Shown piece by piece: positions 1-12,330 of a DNA stretch of 64,000 nucleotides. Below the pieces are notes generated by a model. The model was not told where the DNA came from and ran no database searches. It saw nothing but the letters and a program-made list of their open reading frames with translations. Position numbers and translations under genes: made by a program. Numbering within the stretch: the first letter of the stretch is position 1; the number at the start of each line of letters is the position of its first letter. The DNA comes from Cardiocondyla obscurior (taxonomy: Eukaryota > Arthropoda > Insecta > Hymenoptera > Formicidae), in the NCBI RefSeq assembly GCF_019399895.1, contig NC_091866.1, forward strand, positions 8,251,308 through 8,315,307. The letters are read 5' to 3'.

Positions 1-630
1 CCCCCGCGTAGCCTCCTCTACTCTTCCACCGCCGCTCTTCCTCCTGCCGGCCGTCGACGTCGTGGTCTTCCTTTACTCGCCTCGTTGCCGCGCGACGTCA
101 ACATCGTCAGGCTGGTGGTTACCGGGTGGAAGACGAGAAGCCGAGAAAAAAAAAAGGAAAGCGAAGCACAGGAAGAGTTAGCCGCCACCGAAGTCCGACG
201 GCGGTCGTCCACGCGAGACCGCGTTGCGAGGACGGTCTCGCGCCTCTTCTTCCTCCTTTCACGGATCTTCGCCGGCACGTCGGATTTGTCCGGGGAGTGA
301 GAGGCGGAGAGTAGGAGAGGTGGAGGTGACACTTTGGGCCAGACACGCGGCGTGGATCTCGCACACTCGACGAACGCGCGCGGCGGACACGGAAGAGCCA
401 CGTTACGTTGCGGATCGGTGACAGTGCCAAGAAATCTCGTTTCTTTTTTTTCTTTTTTTTTCTTTTTTTTTTTTATCCCTTCTCTCTTTTTTCGCCCTCC
501 ATTCCGAACTCTTTGTCCCGAAAGCGGCGTCGTGTCGGGTCGGGTGTGGATCTCGCGCCGGCCTTTGCCAGTGCCCGAGCAATCAGGCGTGTGATCCTCG
601 GTGTGACAGTGTGAAGACAACGATTCTCAA
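1..630 (+). promoter_or_regulatory. Probable promoter region and noncoding first exon of the NOL4-family gene
   Basis: This CpG-dense block ends at a strong splice donor: the sequence reads CTCAA|GTGAGTTCC with the GT at 631-632. No long frame with protein-like composition runs into that donor, so any exon ending here is probably 5'UTR. The next strong acceptor ahead of the identified start codon is at 6914-6915, which suggests splicing 630 to 6916. Interrupted poly-T runs lie at about 442-475. The transcription start cannot be placed from sequence, and the left edge of the exon is unknown. The link to the NOL4 exon is inferred from position and splice sites only. It could instead be an unrelated transcript or an island without a promoter. 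Confidence 0.4.
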
Positions 631-3600
631 GTGAGTTCCGATCTTTATTTTACGATTGTCCCAGCTGTTCGCGCGATCTCTCAACTTTTTTTCCGCGGCG
701 TATCGTAAACCACTCCGTTTATCCGCAATTTATCGCCCATAGATTATTTAACGTCAACGAACGAAATATCGCCAATAAGGAATATCTCGCGGAATGGATT
801 TGTGATGGAGACGTGGTCAGTCGGAAATATATTCAAAGATATATTAAGAAAAAAAAAAATTTTTTTCTGTTAATCGTTCATCGTGCTGTCGCGATTGTCG
901 GCGTTCAATTTCTTTTTTTTTTTGTTTTTTATAATAGTAAATGCATCTGAGTGATACGAGCGACACGATTTTTTTATTTAATGCATAGACGAATGCTAGA
1001 AAGTATTATTATAAAACCATGTAAACGAATCGATAAGTGCTATAAAATATTAATCGATCTCTTGTACGCGTTGCACTGATGCTGCGAAAAATTACAGTGA
1101 AGTCACGCGGTAACATCGCCGCCAAAGAAAACGGGCGCGCGATCACGCTCATCTCCGCACGTCATATTTCATCTATATTGCGATACGCATATATAAATTT
1201 TGCGAAAAACTTTCTTTGCGGCCGAAAAAGATTGACGTTTCTCGGTGACAATCAGTCGATAAGGCGCGAACGACGACGACAATCGATTGGGTAAACCGTA
1301 TTATTTTCTCCGCTACGGTTTTTTTTTTTTTTTTCCTTGACTCTCGCGGAACGGCGACGCAGCTCCCTTGTATCGAAAAAAGAACGGCGGAGGAGAGACA
1401 GAGGCGTCCGTTCTGGTGCCCGTTGCGGGACGGTCGCCACACCCGCCCGTTTGGGAATTCAACTTACTGCCACTCCGGGGACTTGAAGCGACGAGAGCGT
1501 TCGACAGTTTCTTCAGCGGGATCTAACGGGCCGTCGTTTCGCGGTGAAAATAATCGGCCAGTTCCTTCGGCGGACGGGACTTTTCCGGTACAAGTCGACT
1601 TTTCCGGACGAACGCGGAGCTTGATTTAACGAGGAAAATTGTCGGCGGTGAGAAATGAAAGACCGGGATGTTTGACGGACGGCCGCGTTATTTCGTCGCG
1701 TCTGAGCGCACCGCCGAGACGCCGAGAAAAGTCTCTCGTTATCGGTTTTCGAAGTGTTACGAGAATGCCCGCCCTTTCGATCGCACACGATGGTTGCGTT
1801 TAACGCGGTTCTTTTCACCAGCGATTTAATTCGACGTAGGCGGACGGCGTGGAAAACACGCACACGAAGGTCGGATTGAAAAACCAAGGCACTTGGCTGC
1901 GGTGCTTCTGTAACGTGTCATTATCGACGATAGCTGGCTCTGATCCCGCGTCCGCGCCTTTTTTTTTTTTCAAGAGTTTGTTAATGCTCGGCATTTTCGC
2001 TGCATTGTTGAACGCTTCTGGGCGTCAGCTGGAACGTCATTTCTTACGATGCCGCCTCTTTGACGATAAACTCTCGATTAATATTCGATGGATGCGACGC
2101 TGCGGGATAGAAATTATTTAAAACTCTTTGCAGGTTAATTTTCCAACTAGGCAGATCGCTATTAAAAAATTGATTAGATTCGATCGCGAGTGCGGGAGAA
2201 ATTTATTGTCAACAAACGCACGCGCTGTTCGTGCGCGATTAGTCGCGAAGATACATTACCCCTTGTCTATAATCCTTCTTAGGCAGTGACCCGATCGGAT
2301 GTAAAGCAACTAATCAAACTATCTGAGTCTCGGTAGTCTCGATAGTCTGATGGATGATCGATAAAAGTAGTTAAGGACGGATATAGCTCCTCGCATAGCT
2401 CTTATGGCGAACGAGATTGCAACAAGACCAGGATACTTGGGCAGATTTGCTTGCATCTCGTGATCCCGTTACGCTGATCCTTCGACGCTTGAAAATAAAG
2501 GAATTCGCCGCGTTTGCGAAAGGATTTTTTGGTAAATCTCACCGCGATTACGTCTACGGGCGATATTTTTACGCTCCTTTTGCGCTTTCCCTGCTAATGC
2601 ATCGCCGATTCTTGCGAGTGACATTTGGCGCGAACGTGTTTCTCGATATTTCTTGCCGTTTCGAATAAATTAAATGAAATAAATATGATTTCTCTCTTTC
2701 TTAATATGCGCATGATATTCTTTATACGGCCTGCTAAATTACGGAATTGTATTGTGCGCCTCAAAAAGTAAAACAAGTGTGATTCTAAATTAAAAAAAAA
2801 TGTATTATTTCTTTTAAACCGACAGAGAAAGCAACATTTTATTTTAATTTATGAACGTGTTCATATAATTTTAATGTAAAGAGTATTTTTTATCAAATTT
2901 ATAATTATTCGATTCTTTCTTTCTTTTTTTTTTTCTTTATATAAGTTTGGCGATCTTTTTTCAGGAATATTTTGCGTATCGTACGTGCGCACTTTTACTT
3001 GCGGCAAATAAAGAATGAAAAGGACGTTCGGTTTTCTCTGGTTGAAATTGCAGCCGCGAATTTTGCCGATCGGTGGCCGCGAGACGCCACCGTTACGAAA
3101 CCGATCGGCGGCTCGGACAAGGACAAAGGGGTGGAGAAGGAGGCGAAGCGGGGGGGGGAAGGGGGGAAAGCGGACGGTGGTGTCCTGCGCGGGAAACGGA
3201 TAACCGAAACTGTCGCGTACGCACGCATACAACGGGTGGGCGTACGTGGTAATACAGTGGCCATGCGAGCTTGATTACACATTGCGATCACGAGTGTCCC
3301 ACGAGCGGGCGGACATAAGGCCTTTTGTCGCACTATGGCCTACGGGCAGGAAGCACGTAGCGTGACACTCGGCTGCTCGGTGTGCGAGTGGCACCCACAT
3401 TATACGCCGAGTAATATGTACACGAACGAGGGGAGAGAAGAGACGCAATGCGCGAGAGCGAGAGAACGACCACGCGGTGAGAAGAAGAGAGACGGATCGA
3501 CGCGGTAAAGGGGGTAGCAGGGAGAATCGGCGGGGACGTCAGGGGGATGTGCTATAATACTCGGTGGTGGTCCCATGCCACTACGTGACTTGTGTGCGGC

Positions 3601-3659
3601 TCTAAGCCGAGACATATCGCCGTCCCGGGGCCCCGTTTCTGCCACCTAAAGGAGCGCGC

Positions 3660-3740
3660 GGATATATCGCGCACCGAGGCTATTATACCGGCTACCGTGC
3701 CGGACGGGGGACAGTTCGATCGGTCTTATTGAATTTGCTC
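3660..3740 (+). repeat. Dispersed short element, copy A
   Basis: Reads GGCTATTATACCGGCTACC, then a GC-rich core, then CGATCGGTCTTATTGAATT. It aligns with copy B at 4680-4752 over about 70 bases with a small gap, and more weakly with copy C at 5548-5609. The three share orientation and are 0.9-1.0 kb apart. Confidence 0.5.
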
Positions 3741-4679
3741 TCCTTCCCACCCCCTCCGGCTGGCACCCGTCTTCGTCGGGCTGGTCTTCCGATTGTTCGT
3801 CGCGCGTTATCTAACTAAGCGCAGTTCGCCGCTAAACCTAATCGGGTCACCCGCTCGCGAACGCAAGCTCTCGCAATTTTTTTTTTTTTCTTCCCTCTCT
3901 TTTTTCCCAACCTCGTCGGGTTTCCGTCCGAAGCGGAACGCGCCGCCGTGTTCAACGAAATCGGAACGCGGGCGAGGTAACTTCATTTTCGACTTCGTGC
4001 TTTAGACGCTTATTAAGTTTCCCTCGACACGTTAAAATTTCGCGCTCTGAGGCAAGAGCTCTCGCGATCTCCGGAGTCACTCGCCAAGACTCGACCGAAT
4101 TCCACCTTTAGCAAACGTGTGCGTGATATGTCTCGATGAGACTTTGATGATTGCCGGATGAAAGCGTTTATAATAGAAATTATCGATATCGTTGAAAATC
4201 CAGTTACTGCTTTTTTAAATCGCCGATACTTATTTAATATTTAAAGCATTCGCATATTTGCATAAATATCGTTCCTTTTATTTTGCGTTAAATATTACGT
4301 CGCGACCGAAGAAATTATTTTCGTATCTTAGTTGAGAGAACGCTGCTGTCTAAAAATATATATAAATGACGCTAGTATGCCGCCACATCGACTTTTACCT
4401 TTGGTCTCTCCACATTGATTCTATCTGCGAGCTCGCGGTCCGGCAGCGTGGGTTAAATGCGACCGCGGCAGTTAATAACCGCTTAATCGAGCTGTTAATT
4501 AAGGCGCTCCGGGATCGCGACTCTCGAAATAAACCTTTTCGCACGTTCGCCCGATCGTATCTCCGTGACGGGATAGCATCGGTTATCCGACGATGATATC
4601 ACCCCGTGACTTTTCGGACCGTATTCGAACTCTCCATTTCGCTCTCTCCCTGTCTGGCTTGCTGTCAATTGAAGGAAAT

Positions 4680-4752
4680 CGTGTACATCGCGGCCCGGCT
4701 ATTATGCCAGCCACCGCGCTAGACGCTTCGATCGGCCTCATTGAATTAGTTT
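4680..4752 (+). repeat. Dispersed short element, copy B
   Basis: Reads GGCTATTATGCCAGCCACC, then a core, then CGATCGGCCTCATTGAATT. It is the closest relative of copy A. Confidence 0.5.
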
Positions 4753-5547
4753 CCGCCAGCGGGCTTGTTCCTCGATTGTCTGGCGTAAACCGCAGAGGTT
4801 TGCCATTTTACTCAGCCGTCCAGTCGGCCCCGCTGATTGACATTCCCGACGGCGATAATCGCGAAAATAAGAAATTCCGTCCTAATACCAGCTCATCGCG
4901 TGAGTCTCTCGCCGCGGCTATATCGGAGCAATCCAGCCTCGAGTATTTATTACGGCTGTATCTCGCCCTGTATCACTGGCTGCGGAACAGCCAAGTCTTT
5001 ATCGCCACCGTTCCTTTGTGCTCTATCAACTCCGTATCGATTTTCAGCGACGCCGAACTAATTTCCTTTCTAACGAAACAACCTCGATGATATTTGATAA
5101 TTGCATTTAAATCCACGTTTAAAGGCTTATTCCGTGTATAAAAGAGATATCAAATTTCACTCGCCGGTGTGGCCTCCGATTACAAGTCGCAGTTGATTTT
5201 ATTGATAAGCCTATCTAATATATTAAGGGCCGATTAATTTTTTAACTATCGTTCTGCAAGTTATAATTTTACTATATAAGATTTAATACGTGAGTTCGTT
5301 CTTACCTCCGTTATCTTTCGATTCATGTCAAAGCAGTTACTCTGCGCTCGTCTCGATTTTTTTTTTTTTTTTTTTAATATCGCGATTTTCCACAATTTGC
5401 GCGTTTGCACAGCGTAAAGTCGCACCGACAGAATTGGCTGCCTCCGAGAGATTTCATTTTGATATCCACGACGAAACGACTCCGCTGGCCCGATATTTCG
5501 AGGATTATCTTGATTCTGCGACCCAACGGGGCTTTAAGTGTTCGCCT

Positions 5548-5609
5548 TTGGGCCATTAGTGAGCCGCCCAAGGTAGACGGACAGTCCGATTGAGCTTATT
5601 GAATTAGAT
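5548..5609 (+). repeat. Dispersed short element, copy C (most diverged)
   Basis: Reads GGCCATTAGTGAGCCGCC, then AGACGGACAG, then CGATTGAGCTTATTGAATTA. It retains the two ends of the element with a diverged middle. Confidence 0.35.
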
Positions 5610-6915
5610 CCCGCTCTCGGGTATAACGCGCCACGATTCTATCGCTCGGTCGCGTTTATCCGTACCGTGTACGTGTATCTTCAATACACTTGCGGTGATC
5701 TCGGGACGTATATATCTTTCGTCGCGCCAGGCGAATTTACATTCGGCGCGCGAGTGTAGACAAATCGTCACAATTTTATTTCGAGGTCCTAGATAGAAAA
5801 CGGCGCGAGATAAAACGTTCGTCGGAGGGCGTGACGTCGAGAATGCCCCCGATGCATATCCGGGGGGGTTGGGAGTGAGAATCGCGCGAAAGGGGTGCCT
5901 ATATTTTTTTGGGTCGTTATATCTCATTATTTTCCGGCCCCCTCGCCGCGGGGGGTCGAGAGCAATAACCGTTCGATCCTGGATGCGGGGCCACCCTTTT
6001 TTTTTTTTGTTCTTTTTAAATGACACATGGCGGCATACCATATTTCATTCTGATATCGGTCATGCAGAAATGCGAGGCGCAAAAATGGCCCACGCGCGAA
6101 AGGAAGGTCGCGCCGGCCAACCGGTTTCCTTGTGTTAAGCGCACCATGTAAGCTGCTGGCTAATTGTGCCAACGTCGTCGACTATCCTTAATGCCGCTCT
6201 TGCGAAAAGTCCATTTCTTCATATGCAGCTGAAACGTGATATTCGCGAAGAAGCGTGCGGTTCTACCTCGAGCCTGAATAACTCGCGCAAGTTAGATAAT
6301 TGATCCTTCTTCTTCTCCGAAAAATTCGTTTTATTTTCTTTTAATTTTTTAATATTTTTTTTGCGTTACCTACAATGTTCCGATTGCATTAAAAAAAAAA
6401 AGAGAAATAAAATAAAAATACGTTTAATTTGTAGAAAAAAAAAAAAACGGTAAACTTCGAAACGCAGTAGTTCTAAGCGAGAGTGAAAAGTGCAAATCAA
6501 CTCTAATCATTTTAAGCGAAATTTCTTACTCGAGTAGTTTCGAAAATAAACGATCACGGGTGCTGGGTGCTAACGGGTCTACGATCTCTAGATGTACAAG
6601 CCCGAAGGAGCTGAGAGCGATCGAATCGCTTAGAGCGGGCGAGTTTTCACAGCGAGAGTTTCGCGCAGCGTGGCATCTCGCGCGCGCGTCTATTATCGGA
6701 CAGAAGGTGGAAGGCGACGGGAGTCAATTTCCCGAGAGAATTTCTGCCGCGTATTATATCCCCGAGCAGCTATAATCTACCTCTCCCATTGACGATAGCC
6801 TCCACCCACCCGGCTAGTAGTCCATTAGCGGCGCCCCTCGTGCTTAAACGTTTCCGTCGCTTAATTGCGCATAGCTAATTTTCCTCATCACATTTCGTCC
6901 CTCTTTTGTTTTCAG

Positions 6916-7149
6916 GGGCGCAGCATCACCTCGCCGCCGTTGTCGCCGTTCCCGGAGGAGACCGTCGAGGTATATCCTGGACGATACTCGCGCGGGCCGC
7001 CGCGAGCAACTTATTCGGATCTCCCGTGAGCGTCGCGGTGTTATCGTGAATGATCTCTGTGGTGTGATTTTGGTGCGGTCAATGTCGATGTGCCGTTTGC
7101 GAGATAACGGTAGGCAAAACCTCGGTAGCGAAACGTGAATACGCTGAAT
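6916..7149 (+). other. 5'UTR part of the first coding exon
   Basis: The exon appears to start at 6916, directly after a strong acceptor, and runs without interruption into the coding sequence. In the frame of the chosen start there is a TAG at 7126-7128, so translation cannot begin further upstream in this exon. The GTG at 7135 is in frame but is an unlikely eukaryotic start. The leader is CpG-rich, and ATG triplets near 7050 and 7083 may form short upstream reading frames. Confidence 0.6.
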
Positions 7150-8334
7150 ATGGCTAGCGCGACAACGATGGGCTTACGTCGCAGAGCACCGGTGAACAGC
7201 TCGCCGACACCCTCGAGCCAATCACTGTCCGGGACAACGAGCGGTGCGTCGTCGTCGAGCAAGCGCTCGAGAAGCGAGAACAACAACAACCCGTCCCACG
7301 GCAATCTGAACTCGATGAACGGCAGCACTCGGGACGAACCGCCGACGAAGAAATCCCGCGGGACCTCTACGAGCGGAGGGAAAGGCGGCGGCGCATCCTG
7401 CGCAACGTCCTCGTCTTCGAGCTCAGCGTCGGCGACTTCCATCTCGACGAACACGAGCGTTACAACTGACAGCCAGATCTCTAAGGGTCGCGGCACTTCC
7501 GTCTCGCGATCGGCTACTCAGACGAAATCGTCGTCCACTTCGACGGGCACGGCCTCTTCGACGAGTGATATATCGAACGGTTCCGTTCTCTCAACTAGCT
7601 GGCCGACAACGTCGAACATGTCGGACGTGCCGTCGTATGCTTCCGTGACCGGGCTGGGCTTGACGGGCGGACAAACGGCCGGCCTATGCGCCGGAAGCCT
7701 CGGCATACCACCTACGCCGATTCCTCCCTACATGTCGACCTCGATGGCGACCTTCGTCGGCAACGCTACGAACCTCGGCAAGAGCTCGTCCGTCTCGTAC
7801 CTCGACATCTCCAACATGACCAGTGGCTCGTTGGCGGCTGCTTCCGGCGCGGCGAACTCGTTAAACGGCGGATACGCGACGGCCGGTGCCGCCGCAGTGG
7901 ATACGAAGGGTGGAATGACAATGCCCTATTCGGGCATGCCGTCGGCGAGTGTCAGCAACGGCCCGTATAGCGTGCAAAAGGTGCAAGGATCAAAGGTGAT
8001 AGACGCGGCCGCCGGATCGCCGAGGAAGTTTCAAAACGACGCCATGTTCAACGCCTATCAGCCGTGGGTGATCAAGACGTACGGCGACCTCGCGAAAACT
8101 AAGACTATCACTATCAAGAAGTACGCGCGTATCTTGAGGACTTTGCGTGGCGAGGAAGTGAACAGCGCCGAGAACAGCAAGTTTCGCTTCTGGGTCAAGA
8201 GCAAGGGTTTTCACATCGGCCAGCCGGAAGGCTACGACGCGAAAGCGGCCGACAGGATTATCGGGCGTCACGCCGTCACGAGTCCGGGCTTGGATCCGCC
8301 GCTCTACGTGCCCACGCAGCTGCCGCACAACAAG
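7150..8334 (+). CDS. Nol4: NOL4-family protein (nucleolar protein 4-like), coding exon 1 (residues 1-395)
   Basis: The exon encodes the start and N-terminal conserved block of a NOL4-family nuclear protein of poorly defined molecular function. Translation is placed at ATG 7150 (MASATTMGLRRR), which has A at -3, G at +4, and an in-frame stop 24 bases upstream. Residues 1-293 are low complexity and rich in Ser, Thr, Gly and Asn, with short basic patches KRSR (38-41) and KKSR (67-70) that could help nuclear import. From F294 the sequence matches the start of vertebrate NOL4: NAYQPWVIKTYGD, KTKTITIKKYARIL, NSKFRFWVKSKGF, then PPLYVPTQLPHNK at the exon end. The donor is CAAG|GTGAGTAC at 8335, phase 0. 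Read-through of this donor would add 30 residues before a stop near 8425. The family match is strong. The 293-residue leader is unusual, because as I recall human NOL4 begins almost at the conserved block. Confidence 0.9.
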
Positions 8335-10740
8335 GTGAGTACGTTCAAGCGGATTAGCCTGCCTCTCGTAAGCGCGAGAAACGTCCCTCAGGTAGAGCCC
8401 CACGAGCGACCGAAAGGATTAAGTTAGCGAGCGCTTGCTTGCGGGAGGCGTCGCGATATAATCTCTCACCGATCGAGGAGCAAAGCGATTTAACCGGCAA
8501 ATGAAGCGCGATCGATAAGCTCCGACGTTCGAACACATCGCGGTTGACTTTCGCGCGTTTCTCACCTTTGCAGAGCTTATTTAGCATGAAATACAGGGAC
8601 TCGGCCGGAATTAAATAGATCTTCCGCGTCTCACAAGTTTTCACTTCGTCCCGCGGCGTCACTGTAAAGACCAAGGATTTATATATTTAATGCGTCAAAC
8701 GCAGCAGTTTTCTTGTACTTTCTAAGCGATATTATGAAGGAAGACGATCGGAAAACGGTACGGTTATAATAATTTTACTATACCGCGCGCTAACCGTACA
8801 CGGAGAAGCAGTAATAACGTCGCGACCAAACTGTCCTATATACAGCCCGTAAATTCTACTTTCTTATCCTTATTCCTGGAAAATTGACTTTCGAGCTTCT
8901 ATCCACACGGATTGGTCGTTTTGCACGCGGCAACCCACTGTGCAGAGGAGAACTTACCGCGGCGGCCCACTGAAACGCGGGGTTTATTGGTCGGCGGGAT
9001 TTATCTCCATGGCGAGTAGAAAAACCGCGAGAGAGAAAGAAAGAGATTTCTCGGGCGCGGCACGCTTAGGGAGTGAAAAAGAAAGAGGTAGAGAGACAGA
9101 AAGGAAGAGAGAGATTTTGCCGCGTGCAGATAAGGCAGTCGTTTAATTGCGTCTAATTATGTATATACACACGTGCAACGATGCGGCTAGTGGTCGACGC
9201 CGCCGCCTCCGTTTCATCCGTCGACGCTCTTCGTCGGTGCAACGGCGCTTCGATCCAGTTTCCGGAGCTTTGCCAGGCCGAAGCGAGAGGTGGAGAGAAG
9301 CGAGAAAGAAAGGGGATCGGTTACGCGGCGCCGTTCGCCTCTTCGGTCAGTAACGCTTCCGCGATTTTCTATCCGCGTCTTCTCACCGCGGAATTCGGCA
9401 AGATAAAGCCAGGGAGAAATTTCTTTTCTTTTTTCTCTCTTCTCCTCTCGGCTTCGCTCTCGGGGGTTTCCTCGCGCGCGCGTCTGACGGCGCTACTTTA
9501 AGGCCATCCGATAATGCGCTAAATTACTCACGGCAAATTCGATTCGATGCACTAGGCGCCCTGTGCCTGCAGATTAAAGCCCGTCGTACGCCGTAATACA
9601 TCTGGGCTTAAAAGCGCGATATATAAACCTCGATCGACGTTACGCCGGGAGTAGGTTCTGTCAAACAATGCGACAGATTGTACCGAGCCTTCTGCCACGG
9701 ACTTCGCGGTCCAAATCTCGCTCGTGCCACCGTACCTTTACGTCGATTTGTGTACGACGGCCTTTAACGTGCGCCAGTGCGCACTACCGCATTCACCCGA
9801 ATTCGCTATTACACAGCACCACGTCATCGTGCACGCCCTATCGGGCCTGCGCCGGTTATTCCCAGAATATCCTGCGATTTACTCGCGCCGGAATGTCTTG
9901 ATTAAACCGGTCACGGGGTTACAGATAACCTCGGCAAACGGCGCGATAATCTAATCGGTAAAATTGATTTATATTTTCAACGGACGAAAATGATAAATTG
10001 GCTTAGCCACGTCTGGCGCGCTCAAAAGCGCCAGCGGTCTTAATGAAACTCAAACTTATCGCTATAATTTTATCCTAACAGCTTACGGCGATTTCTTATA
10101 GCGCTTTGATAAGTACGGCCTCGAATATTATTGAGTGGTGCTTGTCGCGAACGCTCGCTCTCCCGTCACTATCGTTTCCTCTATCAGAGTTACGATGCCG
10201 TTATCACTCGTATATCTGTGAGAGGTGCAGAACAGTAAGACGCTCTCTCGCAGCGTATACTTTTTCCCCGTTTTACCCCTCAATTACATTTCACTCTATC
10301 GCGAGAGGCGGACGCTTTCACAGCACTATCTAATGTGCCGTACGTCACGTAACTCGACCACCAATCTTACAAAAATCAGATATCGCGCCTCGAGTTCCTT
10401 CAATTCACCAGCGAGAGTACAGCCTTATTTTATTCGTCGCTTCCACATCGATAAGTCGCTGGATCGGCGAATTTCATTTCTCGGCACGCAATGTCAGAGT
10501 TCGCGTTTGACTATTCGTCGAATATTTATCGCTATCGGTATTGATTTCGAAGCCGCGATATGGAATCATCGATCGTGCAACTCTAAAGGAATGTCGTCTA
10601 ATTTTTTTAGCTGTAATTTAGCTGTAGTAATTAAAAAAAAATCTTAACGTATATATATATTTTTTTTTTACAATCTGGAAAGCAAAAAAAAAAAAAACGG
10701 AGCTATCTTGGATATATTTTTCTTTTCGTCCTTTCTAAAA
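8335..10740. other. Intronic stretch, no gene recognised
   Basis: Mixed-composition DNA with a GA-rich patch at 9020-9120. A TATATAAAC box at about 9611-9619 sits roughly 55 bases before an ATG at 9668 that opens a 77-codon frame of no recognisable family. I regard this as probably coincidental. AT-rich sequence with A/T runs closes the stretch at 10610-10740. Confidence 0.3.
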
Positions 10741-12330
10741 TTGCAGTTCTATTAGTTACACCTTATGGTCGCGAGGTTCTGACGCGCGTCGCATCGCGGT
10801 GCCGTGGGATTCCGGACGCCGAAGTTGCACTCTTTCTCACGGAAAAGGAAGAGCACGGCGGGCGCGCTTAGAATTCCGCCGCTCCGCTCGTTCGCTCGCC
10901 CTCGGTTCGCCATCGATCGGGATTCACTGTTCCGGGTGGTCGGAGCGGAGAGGATCCATCCTCCCCCGTCCATCCCGCCCAGCGGCGGCTGCAGCGGTGG
11001 CGGCGGCAACATCCACGGATTTTGCGTGCCTCCGAGATTTACCATTCTCCTACTATATCTCTTTCTCTCTCTCTCCCTTTTCCTTTTCTTTCTGCCGCTC
11101 CATTTCCGTCCTTCGCCACAGCGTCCCGCAAAATATCACCCGCTCGCGACACTCATTTTTCACGGTTGACCGTCGTCGAGGGCCACGAGATAACAACGGC
11201 GGAGAGGAAAGGTTCGCCACCGCGATAACTCTCACGGGAGAGAGGAGTTCTTCCTCTTCTTCTGCGGCGCTCGGTCCCTCTTGCTCGCTCGCTCGCCTCG
11301 AGGGTGGCAGGAGAGTAGGTCTGGCCGGCTAGTCATTAGTCACTTTCCGAAGCAGAGGCACAGACAGGCCGCGGCTCTTCCCTCCCTCTCGTCCGTCCTT
11401 GCCTCGCTCTCTTCCTCCTGTTCCGCGTTCACCTCCACCCCGCTATCGTTCTCTCTTTCTCGCGCTACGTCCTTTCTCGTTGCTTCGTCTCGCTCAGGGT
11501 ACCGTCTACCGGTCCGCTCGCGCTTCTCCTCTCGTCTCCGTCTTGCTGCGTGATCCCACGGCTGGATATCTCGTTCTCGCCACGGTCTCTACATCGGCCA
11601 CCCTTCTTTCCCTTCCGCACTCCACCCCCGCTCGCCGACTCCGAGACCCGAAGCGGTATAAGTCTCCCCTCTCGTCGGGCTCCGTCGGCTGTGGCTTCGA
11701 GACGTTCTCGCTTGCTCCCCTCACGGAGAGAAACGCCGTCGCCGCCACCGCGCTCGTGTTCGCCTCCTCTCCCGGTGCTAAGCCTCTCGCGCGTCTATCT
11801 TGATTGAGAAGGAGTGCTCTTCTCTCCTTTCGTCTCACTATGCCGTTTCCCATCTGTCTCTCTCTCTCTCTTTCACGGTTGCGAAGTCAGAAGAAGAACG
11901 AGTGAAAAGATAGAGATAGAAAACCGGCTAACCATGCCTACGGTGCCATGAAACTGACGAGGATGTGGCGAGAGAGAAAGAGAGAAAGAGAGGATGTCAT
12001 TGATCGTCCCGACTGCGGCTTGCGAGCCGCTAAAGGTCCCGTACAAGCATGGGCCCGCCGGCGTGTAGCCCGAGCCGCGCGTACGCACATGTGTGCGTGA
12101 GCACACGTGCGTAAGCGCTCCGTCCGCCCGTCGTTCCCGTGCGTGTGGCGGCGGAAACCTTTTCTTCTTGCGCTACTCGAATTGCAGCGCCGGCTCGCAG
12201 CAATCGGCCACGTAATGTGCGGACGGCAAGCTGATATTCTATAAGAATGCGAAAAATGCAATGGTCACACGCGCGCGAACATACTTGGCGCGATACCGCG
12301 GCGCAGGCCACGCGGAAAAAAAGGATATAA
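10741..12330. other. CpG- and CT-rich intronic island
   Basis: A GC-rich block whose + strand is pyrimidine-skewed from about 10960 to 11840, with CT runs at 11058-11080 and 11853-11872. Frames of 90-177 codons here are Ser/Arg/Pro-rich by-products of the skew and show no domain. A perfect 16-bp palindrome lies at 12083-12098. It could be an internal promoter or enhancer, but there is no direct evidence of transcription. Confidence 0.3.
12083..12098. repeat. Perfect 16-bp palindrome
   Basis: ACGCACATGTGTGCGT is its own reverse complement, with alternating purine/pyrimidine through most of its length. A partial inverted GAGCAC/GCGCTC pair follows. It could be a dimeric factor site or Z-DNA-prone sequence. 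Confidence 0.6.

Larger units (their letters stand above)
631..6915 (+). other. Probable intron 1 (5'UTR intron), no gene recognised
   Basis: Bounded by GTGAGT at 631 and by a pyrimidine-rich acceptor (CTCTTTTGTTTTCAG) ending at 6915. It alternates AT-rich stretches (about 700-1070, 2130-2960, 4140-4370, 5090-5290, 6300-6480) with CpG-rich ones (1240-1760, 3060-4000, 4380-5060, 5560-6150). Open frames here, such as 4593-5090, have no recognisable domain and no splice support. Three diverged copies of a short element lie at 3660-3740, 4680-4752 and 5548-5609 and are listed separately. Poly-T runs occur near 5357-5375 and 6000-6008. Confidence 0.45.

Noticed and set aside
4593..5090. 165-codon frame with balanced composition in the first intron
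   Set aside because: No recognisable domain and no flanking splice sites, and it crosses a copy of a short dispersed element. Kept only as a remote possibility.
9605..9901. TATATAAA box with a downstream 77-codon ATG frame
   Set aside because: Spacing is plausible, but the peptide has no family, the region is intronic, and TATA-like words are frequent in this AT-variable DNA.
10799..11332. 177-codon frame in the CT-rich island
   Set aside because: Ser/Arg bias follows the C/T skew, and three phases are open over the same DNA.
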